A stretch of 64,000 nucleotides of DNA from positions 42,190,596 through 42,254,595 of the forward strand of contig NC_091930.1 of NCBI RefSeq assembly GCF_041260155.1, given 5' to 3'. The notes below the pieces were generated by a model. It saw only the letters and a list, made by a program, of their open reading frames with translations, had not been told where the DNA came from and did not search any database. The DNA comes from Ptychodera flava. Lineage: Eukaryota > Hemichordata > Enteropneusta > Ptychoderidae. Of the stretch, positions 52,001 to 63,626 are shown in pieces; position 1 is the first letter of the stretch, and each line of letters begins with the position of its first letter. A program made the position numbers and the translations under genes.

Positions 52001-55000
52001 GCTACCGTACTTTCTTTTATAGGGGTATAAACATTCATACAAAAATAGCTTTTGGTATGCAAAATCAGCGTACGTTAATTAACTGCTAGTATTGTTTAAA
52101 CAGCATTTTATTTGAAAGGGATTCTATAGTACCATTGTTTTTGTAAACTCTTCATGCAATTTTATGAACTAAATGATGACCTCAAAGTAACAGCAAGTGC
52201 TGGACGGCCTTTTAACGCTGGTCGGAAATCATGAGTGCCGGACAAGAGCCGTCACGGCATGGGCCATGCTAAAAGTAGTTCCGGCAGTGCTAATGTTTTG
52301 TTTACACTAAAAGATAATCTGTTCGCATATGTTGACATAGAGATTAATCCTCTGATAACCAACTCGGGTTACTCGGGTACGTCCAAGTTAATGGAGCGTT
52401 CCCCTCATGATTTTTCATTCCAAATTAATATGAAAAAATTCTTTCAGTCCTCATTTTCAATTAACATGGGAAATAATTCCAGTTTTCATTTCAAATAAAC
52501 ATGGGAAAAGTCTTTCAGTTTTCATCTCATATCTCTACTACATGGGAACAAGTCTCAGTATTATATTGCGGTTCTTAGCGTGTTCCACTGCGATTTTATG
52601 AACCTGACTAACTGTACGTGTGAGACTAAATTCGAGAGTCTAAAGTTGTCAGTACCAACCACAAACGGATCCTTAGAATAAGTTGAGAAAGCAGATTTAC
52701 AAGATATGCCGCTACCTAACGGGCAGAGAGATCACCGTATGTAGTGCTCGTCGGCATGGCATGCAGTACATACATCTTCGACTTATCAAGTAAAAACCAG
52801 TCGCGGAACTCATTCTGCCATGCATGCCGAAAAGATCGCGGTTTTTTTTCTTTCTGGATTAGGCAAAAAAAATCAATAATAAATTGTGCTGCACCGATAT
52901 CGTGGCTTTAAAAAAAAGATAGGTAAGTCGACGAGGATTTTTTTTCAAAATATTTTATTTTCAAATATGCACTTTTTCAGGGGTTCGGGTGATCAAACAC
53001 TGACTACAACATTTCCAGAAAAACGTATCATACATATAAAAGGAATAAAAACGTAAGAGACATCCTCGTTCAAGTAATCTCAAACGCCAAGTAACGAACA
53101 CTCGATTTTGCGGGTTTTTCCTTTGGTTTTTTTTTTAATTCCGTGTTTACGTAGTTATAAAAGTTTAGGGTCGGCGGGCACAAAATAGGGTAGGTCGGGT
53201 TATCTGAACAGCACAATTTTTTTTCTTTGGCATCGTATTCCCTTCTTGCCTGTTGCTTCTCCTTGTCGTTTGTTTTTGTATTCTTCTTTTGGGGCTCACA
53301 CTACATATTGGTAGAGCAATTAGAACAGCATAGTCAGGTCGCGCACGTGTGACAGCAGACTTGCAAGACCTATGACCTTCTAACAAACTTTGTTAGTATC
53401 AAAAATTGTGATTGGTCCAAATAATTGCCTGCATGTGAAATCGGCCAATGGTTCTACTCCGGAATAAAAAGGACGCGTGGGTTCTACAGACTCAGTACGC
53501 CCAAATAATCACGTGATGCCGGTACAAACAAACCCACATGTGTACTAACGCGTATGGAAATACACGTACGTCTATGCGCGTTTGCGCACATGGCTTTGTT
53601 TGTACCGTGGTCGATTCGAATTCCGGGTTTGGCCTATTGCGTGCGCTATTTTAAAACGTTTTAGCTATAGTGGCTGTCGTTCTCTGTCCGAAGAGTTGGT
53701 AATTCGTTATGTACTGCAGTAGCAAAACTAGGAAAAACAACTCATGCAAGCGGAGCTGGATCAGACCAACAAATAGTTGGATATATAGCCAAACAAATTC
53801 GATTTCAAAATTATTATGTGAATTTTGCGCTGGTCCGAAGGACCAGTGGTCTGGAAAAACTGCTGGTCCGTCGGGATTCTGTTGGTCTCGGACCAGCGGA
53901 CCAGCGTTAATTTCGCACGCTGGTTTACAGTGTCTCTGTTTTCAGGGACCTTCAAATATACACGTCTGTCTTAAAATGCAACATATATGATGTAGGGGAC
54001 ACAGCATGCATTGGTGGTTTTAGCCAACTTGAAATTTGCAGAATTAGGGTTAATTTTTAGCTCACATTTGGTATATGTAAACCAAGGAGAGCTCATATGG
54101 TACAGGTCGGCGGCATCTGTATGCCTGTACATATGTATGTATGTATGTTAGTATGTGCGGATGTATGTTCGTCCACATCAAAAACTTCAAAACTGCAGCA
54201 CCTACCATCTTAGTAATTGGTGTACTAAGGTGCACCCAGGAGTGGAGATGTGAATTTGTTCAAATGAACATGTCAGCGGCAAAAATATGTAAATGAGATA
54301 AAAAAAAGGGAAAATCTAACAAATTGTTAAAACTCTGTAACTCACTTCTGAATGTCAAAGGTCTATCAACTGTGTCTTTACATATTTTACATTATTTCAT
54401 ATTTGTTCCGTCTTAAGTTAAAAAAAACCGCTTTTTTAGTTCCTCTCCAATAATCATCTTGAGCTGCTGTTGCATATTTTCCAAAGTTTGATTTGCTTTG
54501 TTGTAAAAAACACTGTTATTACTGGTATATTTTAACAATTTAGCAATGCATTGTCAGTGCTGACCACCATGCCTGAGTTTTTGTCACTTTCAGTTTGACA
54601 TATTTCCCTTGCCTCATATTAACAAATCAAATTTCAAACGCAATTTTATAGTGTCATTTGTATCTGTCAGCGTAACTTCTCTCTTCAAATTGCAATAAAT
54701 TTCAGTAAAAAGATGTCATTGAGTGAATACGTTCTATTCGGTCGATAAATTTTGATAATATTCAAGTTCAAAAAAATGTCTATCCAAATTTTTATGTAGA
54801 CATTTTTCACATTTTATGTTATCATTTGATCACAGCTGGCCGACTACGTCATTGATCCACTCTGTATCGGTGTGTTTGCTGGTGATGCCAGGCAGCTGAG
54901 TGCCAAGTCCTGTTTTCCAGTCATTTTCAATCCTGCAAGGCAACACGGATCAATCGTCAAAGGGGAATTATTCGGCAAGAAAGGTAAAAAGAATCTTTTA

Positions 55001-56428
55001 GCAAGAGACCAAGTCATAGTTCCTGTGTGTGCATCATACATGTATATCAATAATTCATGAACCTCATGCTTAATCCTTACAGTCAGCTTACAAAGTGCGC
55101 CCTCTATGTCCGATGGTGTGCCTGTAACTGAAGTATGCACGGAAGTACTGCATAAATATCTGATCATGTTTTCTCTGCAGTAAAAAGTCAGTCACTATAA
55201 ATTTGATTATACCGTTGTGTAATGTCATATTAACATTCCCCAAATCACGTTTTTGATAAAAACATATTCTCAGAGTCGTCTATTCATAAATTATTCAGAC
55301 CCTGTGCCCAAAGACAGCTGTGCCTTAGTTCAGAGAGCAAGGAAAGAACGATGGCCAATATGGACACTGAAACAGGGACTACAAGGACTGACAGACACCT
55401 TGGCAGAAACCCTAACAACAAAGTATGGGGTTGAAATTCACAAATGTGCACCTTGTACATCAATGGAATTTACAGCAGAGAATATGGTTAAGGTAGGTAT
55501 ATGAATCATTGTGAGATTTTGCTTAGATTAAGCTATTTGGTAATTTGATACTCCGGGGCAAATAAAAAAAATCAGATTCATAAATTTTGGCATATTACAA
55601 AATAGTGTGTGATTGTTGTGAAAGCTGTGCACACAGTTCAAGGTAGAAAGTGCCGTGGGGACAGACACTCGGACTCTCAAACTCTTACAATTCTATATCT
55701 ACCACTTGTGGGAGCTCATTTTAAAGCTCTTGGTGTAAGAACAATTTTCACTGTCTTTGTTTTTCGAAAGTCTAAAAATTTTGTTTTATGTTTCCCCATG
55801 GAGTTAACACAGGGTTGGCAGCCATGTTGAATTGCAAATATTGGTAAATTTGATACTGGTGTGTAGCAATATATTGCCTTATTTTGTCAAACCCTTGTTG
55901 CTTGCCAACATAACATACCACAGTACTTTTGATTCTGTAATTTCTTGTATGTTACGAGATGCTCCATCATCGTCTTGGTCCTGTTTTAAACCTTGAGTGG
56001 AAATTTGAAAAACAAAATACTCACTGTACTTCAAAGGAGAGCAGGGGATATGACTTTCCAAGCTCACAGGTTAATGCGGTTCGGAAAATGGATATTTTGT
56101 CACTGTATATGGACTTGCTTTGTGGTAAATCTCCATCATCATTGATGTGCATAACAATATCTGTCATCCTTTGCATACAAATTGTTCATTCGTGCATTAG
56201 ATCAGCTCTGAAGACAAACATTTTGATGCAGATCATGTCATCAGTACCTTGCCTGCCAAAGGTAAGCCATGGTTAATTTCTATTTCAGTGAAGTGTACAT
56301 CCTGTCCTCCTTCTCTCTCTATCTCTCTCTCTTTCTCTCTGTCCGTCTTTTCCTTAACCCTTTCACCACTATGGTTTAGTCCAAACCCATTGTTATCAAT
56401 GGTGATTGTGGACCTGTTTACAGGGAAT

Positions 56429-56483
<55 letters not shown>

Positions 56484-59321
56484 GGGGGGGGGGGGGGGGG
56501 TTTGAACAAGTTCACATCACATTAGCATGAAATTTTGCAGACACATGCATTTTAAATGCAAGTAGAGCCTACCCATCAAAAGGGGCAGTGTGTAGTGCTG
56601 TTTGAAATGACATGAAACTCATAAGATGATTTGTGGTGTAAGTGTAACAATGGATATGGTAAATCCAGTGGTGACAGTCAAACTATAAACAACTTTTTGC
56701 AAACTATGAAAAAACTTGTTGCAATGGCCTTTGACTTTGCCAGTCCAAAAATCGGTCAATGCAAGTCTTTGAAACTGAATGATGCAAGCATGACCAAGAA
56801 GATGATATTGAGTGTTCGTCTGACACGTATGTACCAACCTGGGTATCACCAATTACTCACAGGAAATATGAATACCATGTATGCATATTCATTTCCGTCA
56901 TAACTCATTGTGTAGTTTGGGACTAGCTTTGACCAAATGACCTCTGAACTTGTGACCTCATGTGAAGGACTGTCTTTCTGAACAACATCGATTTGATATA
57001 AATACAGTAATGCAATTGATATGTCTCTCAATTCTCAGAAATTTAATTTGTGAGAATAGCAAATGTAGTGTAGTTAACTGTATTGAGTGTTGTTGTCCAT
57101 CAAGGTACATACATTTTGAGGCAAACTACAAATGTACCTAAAAGCGTCTGGGGAAAATTGAGAAAGAAACAATTGAATTCTGTGATAGTAATGATCACCA
57201 TACTTGTGTTACTGTTTCAGTGTTAGCCGCTGTCTTACCAGATGAACACAGTTCCTTAGCAGAGATTCTGAATCAAATCGACAGCGTGACGGTGGCTGTC
57301 ATAAATTTGGAGTTTGAAGGTGCTGTTCTACCGGAAGAGGTAATGAATTATTGAGTAAAGCTATCACTGAATATTACATGATGTGTTTGTTAGCTTGATG
57401 CTTTGTCTCAACTTCTTACCCATCACACTGAAATCTTTCTGCCAAGTGTACCCAGTTAGCATTTCAAAATGCCCATAATAGCAAGATGTCCATATTAGAG
57501 AGGTAAAAACCATTGAAATTTTACCTCTTTGCTTGGGAAAAAAATCAACCAGTGTAATAGTGTGATATCATAAATAGAGACATGTCCAAGAGTAGACAAA
57601 ATCCCTCCATTATGAAACAAAACACATCTCCTGTACTTACCTCTATATTTGTAATTTGATAGGGTCTTTATAACAACAATAGACTGATAGAAAATTTTTT
57701 GTCACCTCTGTGAATGTCAATTCTGACAATGTTAAAGTGAAAGGGAAACATAACCATTATCATTAAGTCATTCACCAGTGTACCCAAATAATTTGCATAA
57801 AATAATACTGATTTTATCTGTAATTATAAACACAATGCAGAACTCCAGCATTGTTGTCATTGACATGTAAACATGAGAAAAATGTCGAAAACTTTGTGAT
57901 CACAGTTTCTTTTCTCTTTGTGGACAGGGTTTTGGATACCTAGTACCGTCCTGGGAAAGGTCAAAGTTGCTGGGTGTTGTATATGATTCCTGTACATTTC
58001 CACAGCATGACAGACCAGGGCCAGGGACTACCAGAATCACAGTGAGTATTATCCCATTGATACAGCACACATGAAGATCTGGTTTTCAAATGCTATCTAT
58101 GGAAGAGCCAGGTGCTAGCCCAGTTTTGCGAATGATTGAACATATTCATGTCAACAAAGTGTCACTATAATATCAAGTCAATTATGTTAATTCATGTAGC
58201 TTATGTGGCTAAAGACACCACGGAATCAAAGCAAAGCTGCCTTTGATAATATCACAAGTGTGGATGGTCTAGGAAAGGGGCATTGAACAGCGCCCTCTGA
58301 GTCAAGTTAAAATTCTGACAAGTTTAGTGTCAAATTCCTGCAACACATTTCTAACTCACATGCTCCTTGCACATGTAATCATTTTCTTGTAGTGCATGAT
58401 GGGAGGTCACTGGTTCAATGACCTTTTTGGAGAAGCTGATGGAGTGAGTCCAGAGTTTCTGCTGAACACTGCCCTGGAAACACTGAAAGATCACATTGGC
58501 ATTGCAGCCACCCCTTTGAAGTCTCTGGTCACAATCCAAAAGGACTGCATCACACAGTACAGAGTGGGCCATAGCCAGGTTGTTGGTAAGCAGAAGTGTT
58601 ATTGTGTCCCTCACCCATCCCCCAACCCCCTGCCGAGTGAGTTTTGACATATACATAATGCTAACACACTGCTTAGCTTCTTGCAACTTCTTGGTGTGTT
58701 ATTCAAGCGTACAAACAAAGAGAAGTAAAATTGCTAGCAAGGATATTTTTTGCACCCGCTCTTTTCTGTAATTGGACAAATTTGGGCAAGCATTTAAAGA
58801 ATAGCAAAATGATTGTCTACAATTTACCATAAATCAGTAACTTCATCTAAAGATATATTTTTCACCTATAGTTCCTCTTTATTTGACAGATAAAGATGAT
58901 CAAAATGTAGTTGAAGTTATATTCTGAGCTCTTTTTCAAAAAGTGACAACTTACAAGTCACAGCTAACATGAGCAATGGTAGAAAACCATATTTGTTGCA
59001 TGCTTACATCACATGTTGTAAACAGATCTGGGCCATGATGAGTTAAATCTGCACAAACTCCTGACTGCAGTCACACCATTAGGTATTACAAAGTTATTAT
59101 CAAAGTGCATGCTAAACTCCTTCACTTCATGTACATGCATTCTCAACATCGAATAACTAGTTGTCTATATCTATGTTCCCTACCCTGTAGATGACGTAGA
59201 CGATTACCTTACAGCAGGGCAGTTGCCACTGATGATAACAGGAGCATCTTACAGGGGTGTGAGTGTCAATGACTGTATATTCAACTCCAAGAAGACTGTG
59301 GAAAAGCTACTTTGTAGGTGA
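46048..59321 (+). CDS. PPOX: Protoporphyrinogen oxidase, ten exons, complete
   Basis: PPOX is the mitochondrial inner-membrane flavoenzyme that oxidises protoporphyrinogen IX to protoporphyrin IX with oxygen, the step before ferrochelatase in haem synthesis. Exons: 46048-46143, 48090-48224, 48803-49051, 54836-54983, 55299-55492, 56201-56261, 57221-57339, 57928-58041, 58393-58585, 59191-59321. All introns are GT-AG. Intron phases are 0,0,0,1,0,1,0,0,1. The joined frame has 479 codons plus a stop and no break; human PPOX has 477 residues. Seen: the FAD dinucleotide motif VVVLGGGISGLASAYYLAKS at residues 6-25, RLGGW, FEHGPRSMRPAG (Arg62 corresponds to human Arg59), DPLCIGVFAGDARQLS, FDADHVIST in the 61-bp exon 6, GFGYLVPS and GVVYDS in exon 8, and the C-terminal FAD site ITGASYRGVSVNDCI. 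The start is chosen because it lines up with the human start. There is no cleavable presequence, as in other animals. Introns carry many repeats. Canonical AATAAA signals follow at 60334 and 60568. Confidence 0.97.
46175..46560. mobile_element. Mutator-like foldback MITE in PPOX intron 1
   Basis: Inverted terminal arms of about 80 bp (46175-46254 and 46481-46560; TAGCCCTGCGTACAGGTCTG and its complement, about 10 per cent mismatched). They are flanked by a perfect 9-bp direct repeat GCTTTGCTC (46166-46174 and 46561-46569). Long arms plus 9-bp duplications are the hallmark of Mutator/MULE transposition. It starts 31 bp after the exon 1 donor. Confidence 0.88.
47020..47142. mobile_element. Family E foldback MITE, copy 2, PPOX intron 1
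   Basis: Arms ATTAAATCAGATGTAGAGTA and the complement of TACATCTGATTTTAATCAGA, with the same centre as the copy at 1789-1935. It lies between PPOX exons 1 and 2. Confidence 0.8.
48330..48520. mobile_element. Possible diverged family B remnant, PPOX intron 2
   Basis: Words such as TAGTCCGGATTTGAATACAA and CAACAATAACAATGGAGATT follow the middle of family B (GATCTGGACTTGAATTCCAA, AACAATAACGATGCATTTT). The ends are not preserved. Confidence 0.4.
49266..49357. repeat. Short CTGGTCC foldback remnant, PPOX intron 3
   Basis: It opens GTGTGAAATTAACTTAAAAT and carries CTGGTCCGAAGGACCAATAG, then more GGTCC words. It is related to 53819-53920. Confidence 0.55.
49358..53445. other. PPOX intron 3, left part
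   Basis: No exon of PPOX is missing here: exons 3 and 4 join in frame and the joined protein aligns with human PPOX without a gap. 51026-51440 is a diverged tandem pair with a 215-bp period (GTTTCAAAAGTACGCAAAAT and GTTTCAAAAGTATGAAAAAT). The 120-codon frame at 50605-50967 has no recognisable domain. Confidence 0.6.
53446..53639. mobile_element. Family F foldback MITE, copy 1, PPOX intron 3
   Basis: The ends CAATGGTTCTACTCCGGAAT and the complement of ATTCCGGGTTTGGCCTATTG are imperfect inverted repeats. Inner arms GGTACAAACAAACCCACATG and TTTGTTTGTACCGTGG fold back. It matches 61602-61795. Confidence 0.8.
53819..53920. repeat. CTGGTCC foldback, PPOX intron 3
   Basis: About 100 bp starting GTGAATTTTGCGCTGGTCCG and ending CCAGCGTTAATTTCGCACGC, an inverted match. 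The GGTCC/GGACC word recurs about seven times. Confidence 0.65.
54052..54312 (+). repeat. Family G dispersed repeat, PPOX intron 3
   Basis: TTTTAGCTCACATTTGGTAT, a short TATG run, then CCTACCATCTTAGTAATTGG and AAAATATGTAAATGAGATAA. It matches 61946-62192, with a short piece at 7593-7614. Confidence 0.75.
55639..55850 (+). mobile_element. Family A MITE, left half, PPOX intron 5
   Basis: AAGGTAGAAAGTGCCGTGGG and GACAGACACTCGGACTCTCA through GTTAACACAGGGTTGGCAGC. The right end is missing. Confidence 0.75.
56430..56500. repeat. 71-bp G homopolymer in PPOX intron 6
   Basis: 71 consecutive positions are G except one T at 56483, on the transcribed sense strand. It follows ACAGGGAATCGGGG, which in a related repeat at 39122-39135 has only four G. 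Confidence 0.95.
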
Positions 59322-61601
59322 TCAGTGAAACCTTGATAGAGCGAACATTCTGACTTCACATTCATTATATAAAGATACATGTGATTGTGAGGTGTTTAAC
59401 CGTCAAGTATAATTCCAATCTTTATGTGGCATTTCAATGGGGCAGTTAAAGTTGGAGTAACAAAACATTGTTTTTCTTTCACCTCAAATTCTAGCATAGT
59501 TTTAATTTCAGTGGCTAAATTGGCACTCAACAGGATGATTACTTGTATGAACGTTTTTGCTAGGACACTGGAGCAGTCGTGACAATAGAATGAACTGAAT
59601 ACTCAGGACATGAAAATTTTAAATTGATGTCATCTGAAATTCTGTTGTATATGTGTCTTTTATATAAACAAGGCATATGCCAAATGATTGTGATCTTTTT
59701 AAATTGTACAGCCCCTTGAGCAATTTTCCTTGAGATATTGGCACTGTATAAGTTTTCATCATTGTTATGATGACCTTCCAATAGGACCTTGTATACATCA
59801 GATTTATTGAGTTGAAACACAGTAAAACATTCTAATAGCAAAAACAGAATGTTTGCCATTTCAGAAGTGACTCACAGTGAGGAGTTTTACCCAAAATGAC
59901 TCTGCTAAGAATGTTATGGTGGCCACAGTCTCTCTCATCTTTAGACCAGCTTCTAAGGTCATCGGTCATCAGTTGAGCACGTGGTAGATCTATGTGAGTC
60001 CTATGTAACCATTACATACTGTGATGCTGCATCATGTCACTGTACAAAAGTTGACATAAGGTAAATGTGTTTCCTATCACATGATCACGATACAAATGAG
60101 GTACATCAGGCCAGCCGCTACAAACAGCTTCACTCATGGTGAAAATAGGTGACTGAATCCTAGCAAAGGGAAGGTTCGTGAAGATGTGTCTCTGTTTTTT
60201 GGTCACAAATACCCCTACTGTTTTATGAGCTGGGCTATCTGGCATCGTCAAAAGTTGTAACAGGGTAACCTTGATATAACTTCCCATCAGTCTGACTCAT
60301 CATCATAGCATATACATAAAGTACTGGTTTGTAAATAAAAACAAATGAGAGACATATAAATGACACCGGTTGACCTGCTGTGTGAACTCTTCAAAAATTG
60401 CTCCAGGATATCATACACTGCTTTGACAAATGTGTTCATCAGTACATTGACACTCTAGTGTGTGAAGACATTATTCCTAAAACTGACTCATGGCACATAA
60501 AGCAATGCTGAAAATTTTGTAGAAGGTTTGAAGAATGCTGATAAATTTGCAGGTGAAATATTTGAGCAATAAACCACACCCAGTAACAGTATGTCACTAA
60601 ATTTTGACCAGTTCACAACATATGTACATGAGCGATAGCAAGTGCATATATGAAGTGAACTGGTCAAATCCAAGTGGTATACCGTTGCTGGATGTGCTAT
60701 TGTATCATAACAGTATATTGAAATTCTCGTTTGGAACATCAAAAAAGGATTTGCTCTTGCCCAGAGCTTGACCGTGCTTTATCACGAACATAGCATGGTT
60801 ATTTTCACATCTCGACTGATCAGATTACTGTATTTGCACCATCAATATACTGGTATGCTTTAATTCATGATATTCTCCATGATATATTGTATATATTACA
60901 CTGTCAGTGGATGTACATTGATCGTGCAATAAAATATATTGACACATAGCCATCAATTGTTTTGTTTCATAAACATACTCTGTTGTGATGCTTTCATATT
61001 TGATGGATATGCTTCTCAGTGTTCTCCCCAGAGCATTATAGAGTAGTGGCTTCCATTCCTTAATATTTGGTAAACAATAGAAACTCATTACCATAACAAT
61101 TACATATATTGTTATGTAAATTAGTCAGTACTCTATAAGTTTTTCTCCTGGGAGCACTGCTTCTAACAATGCTCACATTCAGATTTATTCAAAAAGCGCT
61201 AAATTTGTTTGTTTGTTTTCATCATTGTTCAAGTATTTTTCACCAATCCACATATCAATTTCACACTATGTGGTATGCAGATTCCTAATGCTAGCCCTAT
61301 TCACATTAGGTGAAATGATGATGAATTTATATATTTCAATGTGTTAGCAAATTTCCTATGTTAATCATAACTGTTCTTCTCTGGAGCCTTCTCAACAAAA
61401 AAAATTTAGAATAGAAGTTCCAAAGAAAGATCTTGCAAATTCAAGTGGTGACTAAATTTACATGATTAAATTTCGGACTAGAGTTTTATGTTGTAGCAAA
61501 TTTCCTATGTTGTTCTCAACCCATTCTTCTCTGGAACTCTTACACTACAAAATTAGAAAAGAAGATAAAAAGAAAGATCCCATAACTTCAGATGGTGATT
61601 A
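59322..61601. other. PPOX 3' flank, no further gene seen
   Basis: It holds the likely PPOX 3' untranslated region. Beyond that there are only short frames without domains. Confidence 0.45.
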
Positions 61602-61795
61602 AATGGTTCTACTCCGGAATAAAAAGGACGCGGTGCGTTCTACAGACTCAGTACGCCCAAGAGATCACGTGATCGCGGTACAAACAAACCCACATGTGCA
61701 CTAACGCATATGGAAATACACGTTCGTCTATGCGCGTTTACACACGTGGGTTTGTTTGTACCGTGGTCCATTCGAATTCCGGGTTTGACCTATTG
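61602..61795. mobile_element. Family F foldback MITE, copy 2
   Basis: AATGGTTCTACTCCGGAATA through CCGGGTTTGACCTATTG, about 90 per cent like the copy in PPOX intron 3. Both are on the same strand. Confidence 0.8.
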
Positions 61796-61945
61796 ACATG
61801 ACTCTCTTGGCAAAATTTTTATGCTGGATGTTTAATTGCCATATCTGGTTTCGTATCTTCTTGAATCTCAGGTCAAACTTCTTTGCTTTGTTGATATCTC
61901 ATTTCAAACCTCTTTCTTCACCTTTATTTTTCGCAGCTTTATGAA

Positions 61946-62192
61946 GTTTTTAGCTCATATTTGACATATTTATATATACCAAAGGGAGCTTAGATGATAA
62001 GTTAGTCTTATTTGCAAGTTATAATGTACTCTATCCATGTGTGTGTGTAACCATGAATGTAGTATGTATGTCCATCCACGTCAAAAACTCAACAACTACA
62101 ACACCTACCATCTCAGTATTAGGGGTGAAGATGTGAAATTATTAAAATGAACGCATCAGTGTTAAAAATATGCAAATGAGGAAAAAAAAAAG
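61946..62192 (+). repeat. Family G dispersed repeat, copy 2
   Basis: TTTTAGCTCATATTTGACAT, CACCTACCATCTCAGTATTA and AAAATATGCAAATGAGGAAA correspond in order to the copy at 54052-54312. Confidence 0.75.
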
Positions 62193-62269
62193 CAAAAACC
62201 TTCAAGTTGCTAAAACTGTAACCACTGACCAGATTTGGTTGAAACTTTCTTAAGGTAAATTAATTTAGA

Positions 62270-62760
62270 TTTGGTTAAATTGTGGTGAAATTTTTATACT
62301 TGATTATTCTCGATTGTTGTTCAGAAATCATCTCAGAAATTACTTTTCTTCATCTTGTTTTGAAACTTGGTTTGCATGATCCTATGGTGACCTCAGTTCG
62401 GTTTTCTTCAAATGGTGTTGAAATTGTCATATGTGCATTTCTGGGCCTATTTTTCTCATTTTAGTTAAAAAAAATCATTTTTATCTGAAACTGTGTGTCT
62501 GATTGCTTTGAAACTCATTGCATTTTCCTAGGGGCGCCCATAGTTTGATCAAATTGTGGTGAAATTTGTATTTTAGGCAATTTTCCCCCAGTTTTGGTCA
62601 ACAATCATTTCTCTAAAAATGTTTTTGTGCTTTGAAACTTGATGAGTATATGTCTAAGGGTGAGTGTAATTGATGTGCATATGTCTAAGCTTGACTTTAA
62701 TTCAGTATCTTTAAATTGTGATGAAATGTTCATATTTGTATTTTGGGGCAATTTTTGGAA
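62270..62760 (+). repeat. Degenerate tandem array, unit about 140-160 bp
   Basis: The word AAATTGTGGTGAAATTT recurs at about 62276, 62411, 62551 and 62714. Each is followed by a T-rich block with AAATCATCTCAGAAA- or TTTGAAACTTG-type words. It continues family G, and a further unit appears near 63640. Confidence 0.6.
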
Positions 62761-63156
62761 ATCAAAGAAACAATCGAGAGTGAGAACTCAGCTTCATATC
62801 TTAATCTGTTCCTACAAGTGGGTAATGATGGGCTACACACTAAGCTGTATGACAAAAGGGATAATTTCGATTTTGAAATCATAAATTATCCCCACTTGTC
62901 AAGTAATATTCCATCTGCACCTGCTTATGGTGTGTACGTGTCTCAACTTCTCAGATATTGTAGGGCTTGTGATTCCTACGCTGATTTTCAAATGAGACAC
63001 AGCTTATTGGTATCAAAACTAGTGAGACAGGGATATACATCCAAAAGACTCGTGAGGACTTTCAAAAAGTTCTACGGTCGATATGATGACATTGTGGCCA
63101 AATATGACACCTCGGTCACTCAAATGATAAGTGACAGCATTCCCGGCTTTGACTAA
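62752..63156 (+). mobile_element. C-terminal fragment of a retroelement reverse transcriptase
   Basis: The frame reads LEIKETIESENSASYLNLFL, LYDKRDNFDFEIINYPHLSS, NIPSAPAYGVYVSQLLRYCR and KLVRQGYTSKRLVRTFKKFY. I recognise this block as the end of a reverse-transcriptase protein found in many marine invertebrate and fish genomes, from a family probably Penelope-like or non-LTR. The catalytic part (Y-x-DD region) is not upstream, so the copy is 5'-truncated, as retroelement copies often are. It is inserted in the family G tandem array. Confidence 0.65.
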
Positions 63157-63381
63157 TTACAGTGATTTATATACTATATAATTTCATACAATATGTAGAC
63201 ACTTTTTTGATCAATCCTGACGGATGTAGCATGCTAGCAGCGTACGCTTACCCATTCCGGACACCTGGTACCACCACTAACTATCAGTGGTTCAGGATGG
63301 CCCTACTTAAATTTGTAAATCACAAATGTCCCATGGACCCGGTAATTTATTACCTTCAATGGAAATGATTATTGGACCAGT
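63157..63381 (+). other. Probable 3' tail of the retroelement fragment
   Basis: Directly follows the stop of the reverse-transcriptase fragment. The similarity of its open frame to anything is not recognised, and it ends at the family C copy. Confidence 0.35.
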
Positions 63382-63626
63382 TTAACCCTTTGAGTGACAA
63401 AGCGGTTTTTTTTGTTGCCTTTATACAATATGACACCAACTATTTCTTTGAGATGTACACAATTTTTTCTGATTTTTCCCAAAATTTTTGCCAAAAAGTT
63501 AAGCCCATGAAAATGTATGTCCATCTAGTCCAAAATCATGGAAAATATTACAGAAAAACTCATACAAATTGGTGAAATGTTGCCCTGATATTTTTAGGGC
63601 AAAAATTACAGTGCTCAAAGGGTTAA
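63382..63626. mobile_element. Family C MITE, copy 3
   Basis: TTAA at 63382 and 63623, with ends CCCTTTGAGTGACAAAGCGG and the complement of AATTACAGTGCTCAAAGGG. The interior GTCCAAAATCATGGAAAATA corresponds to 13720-13755. Confidence 0.85.
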
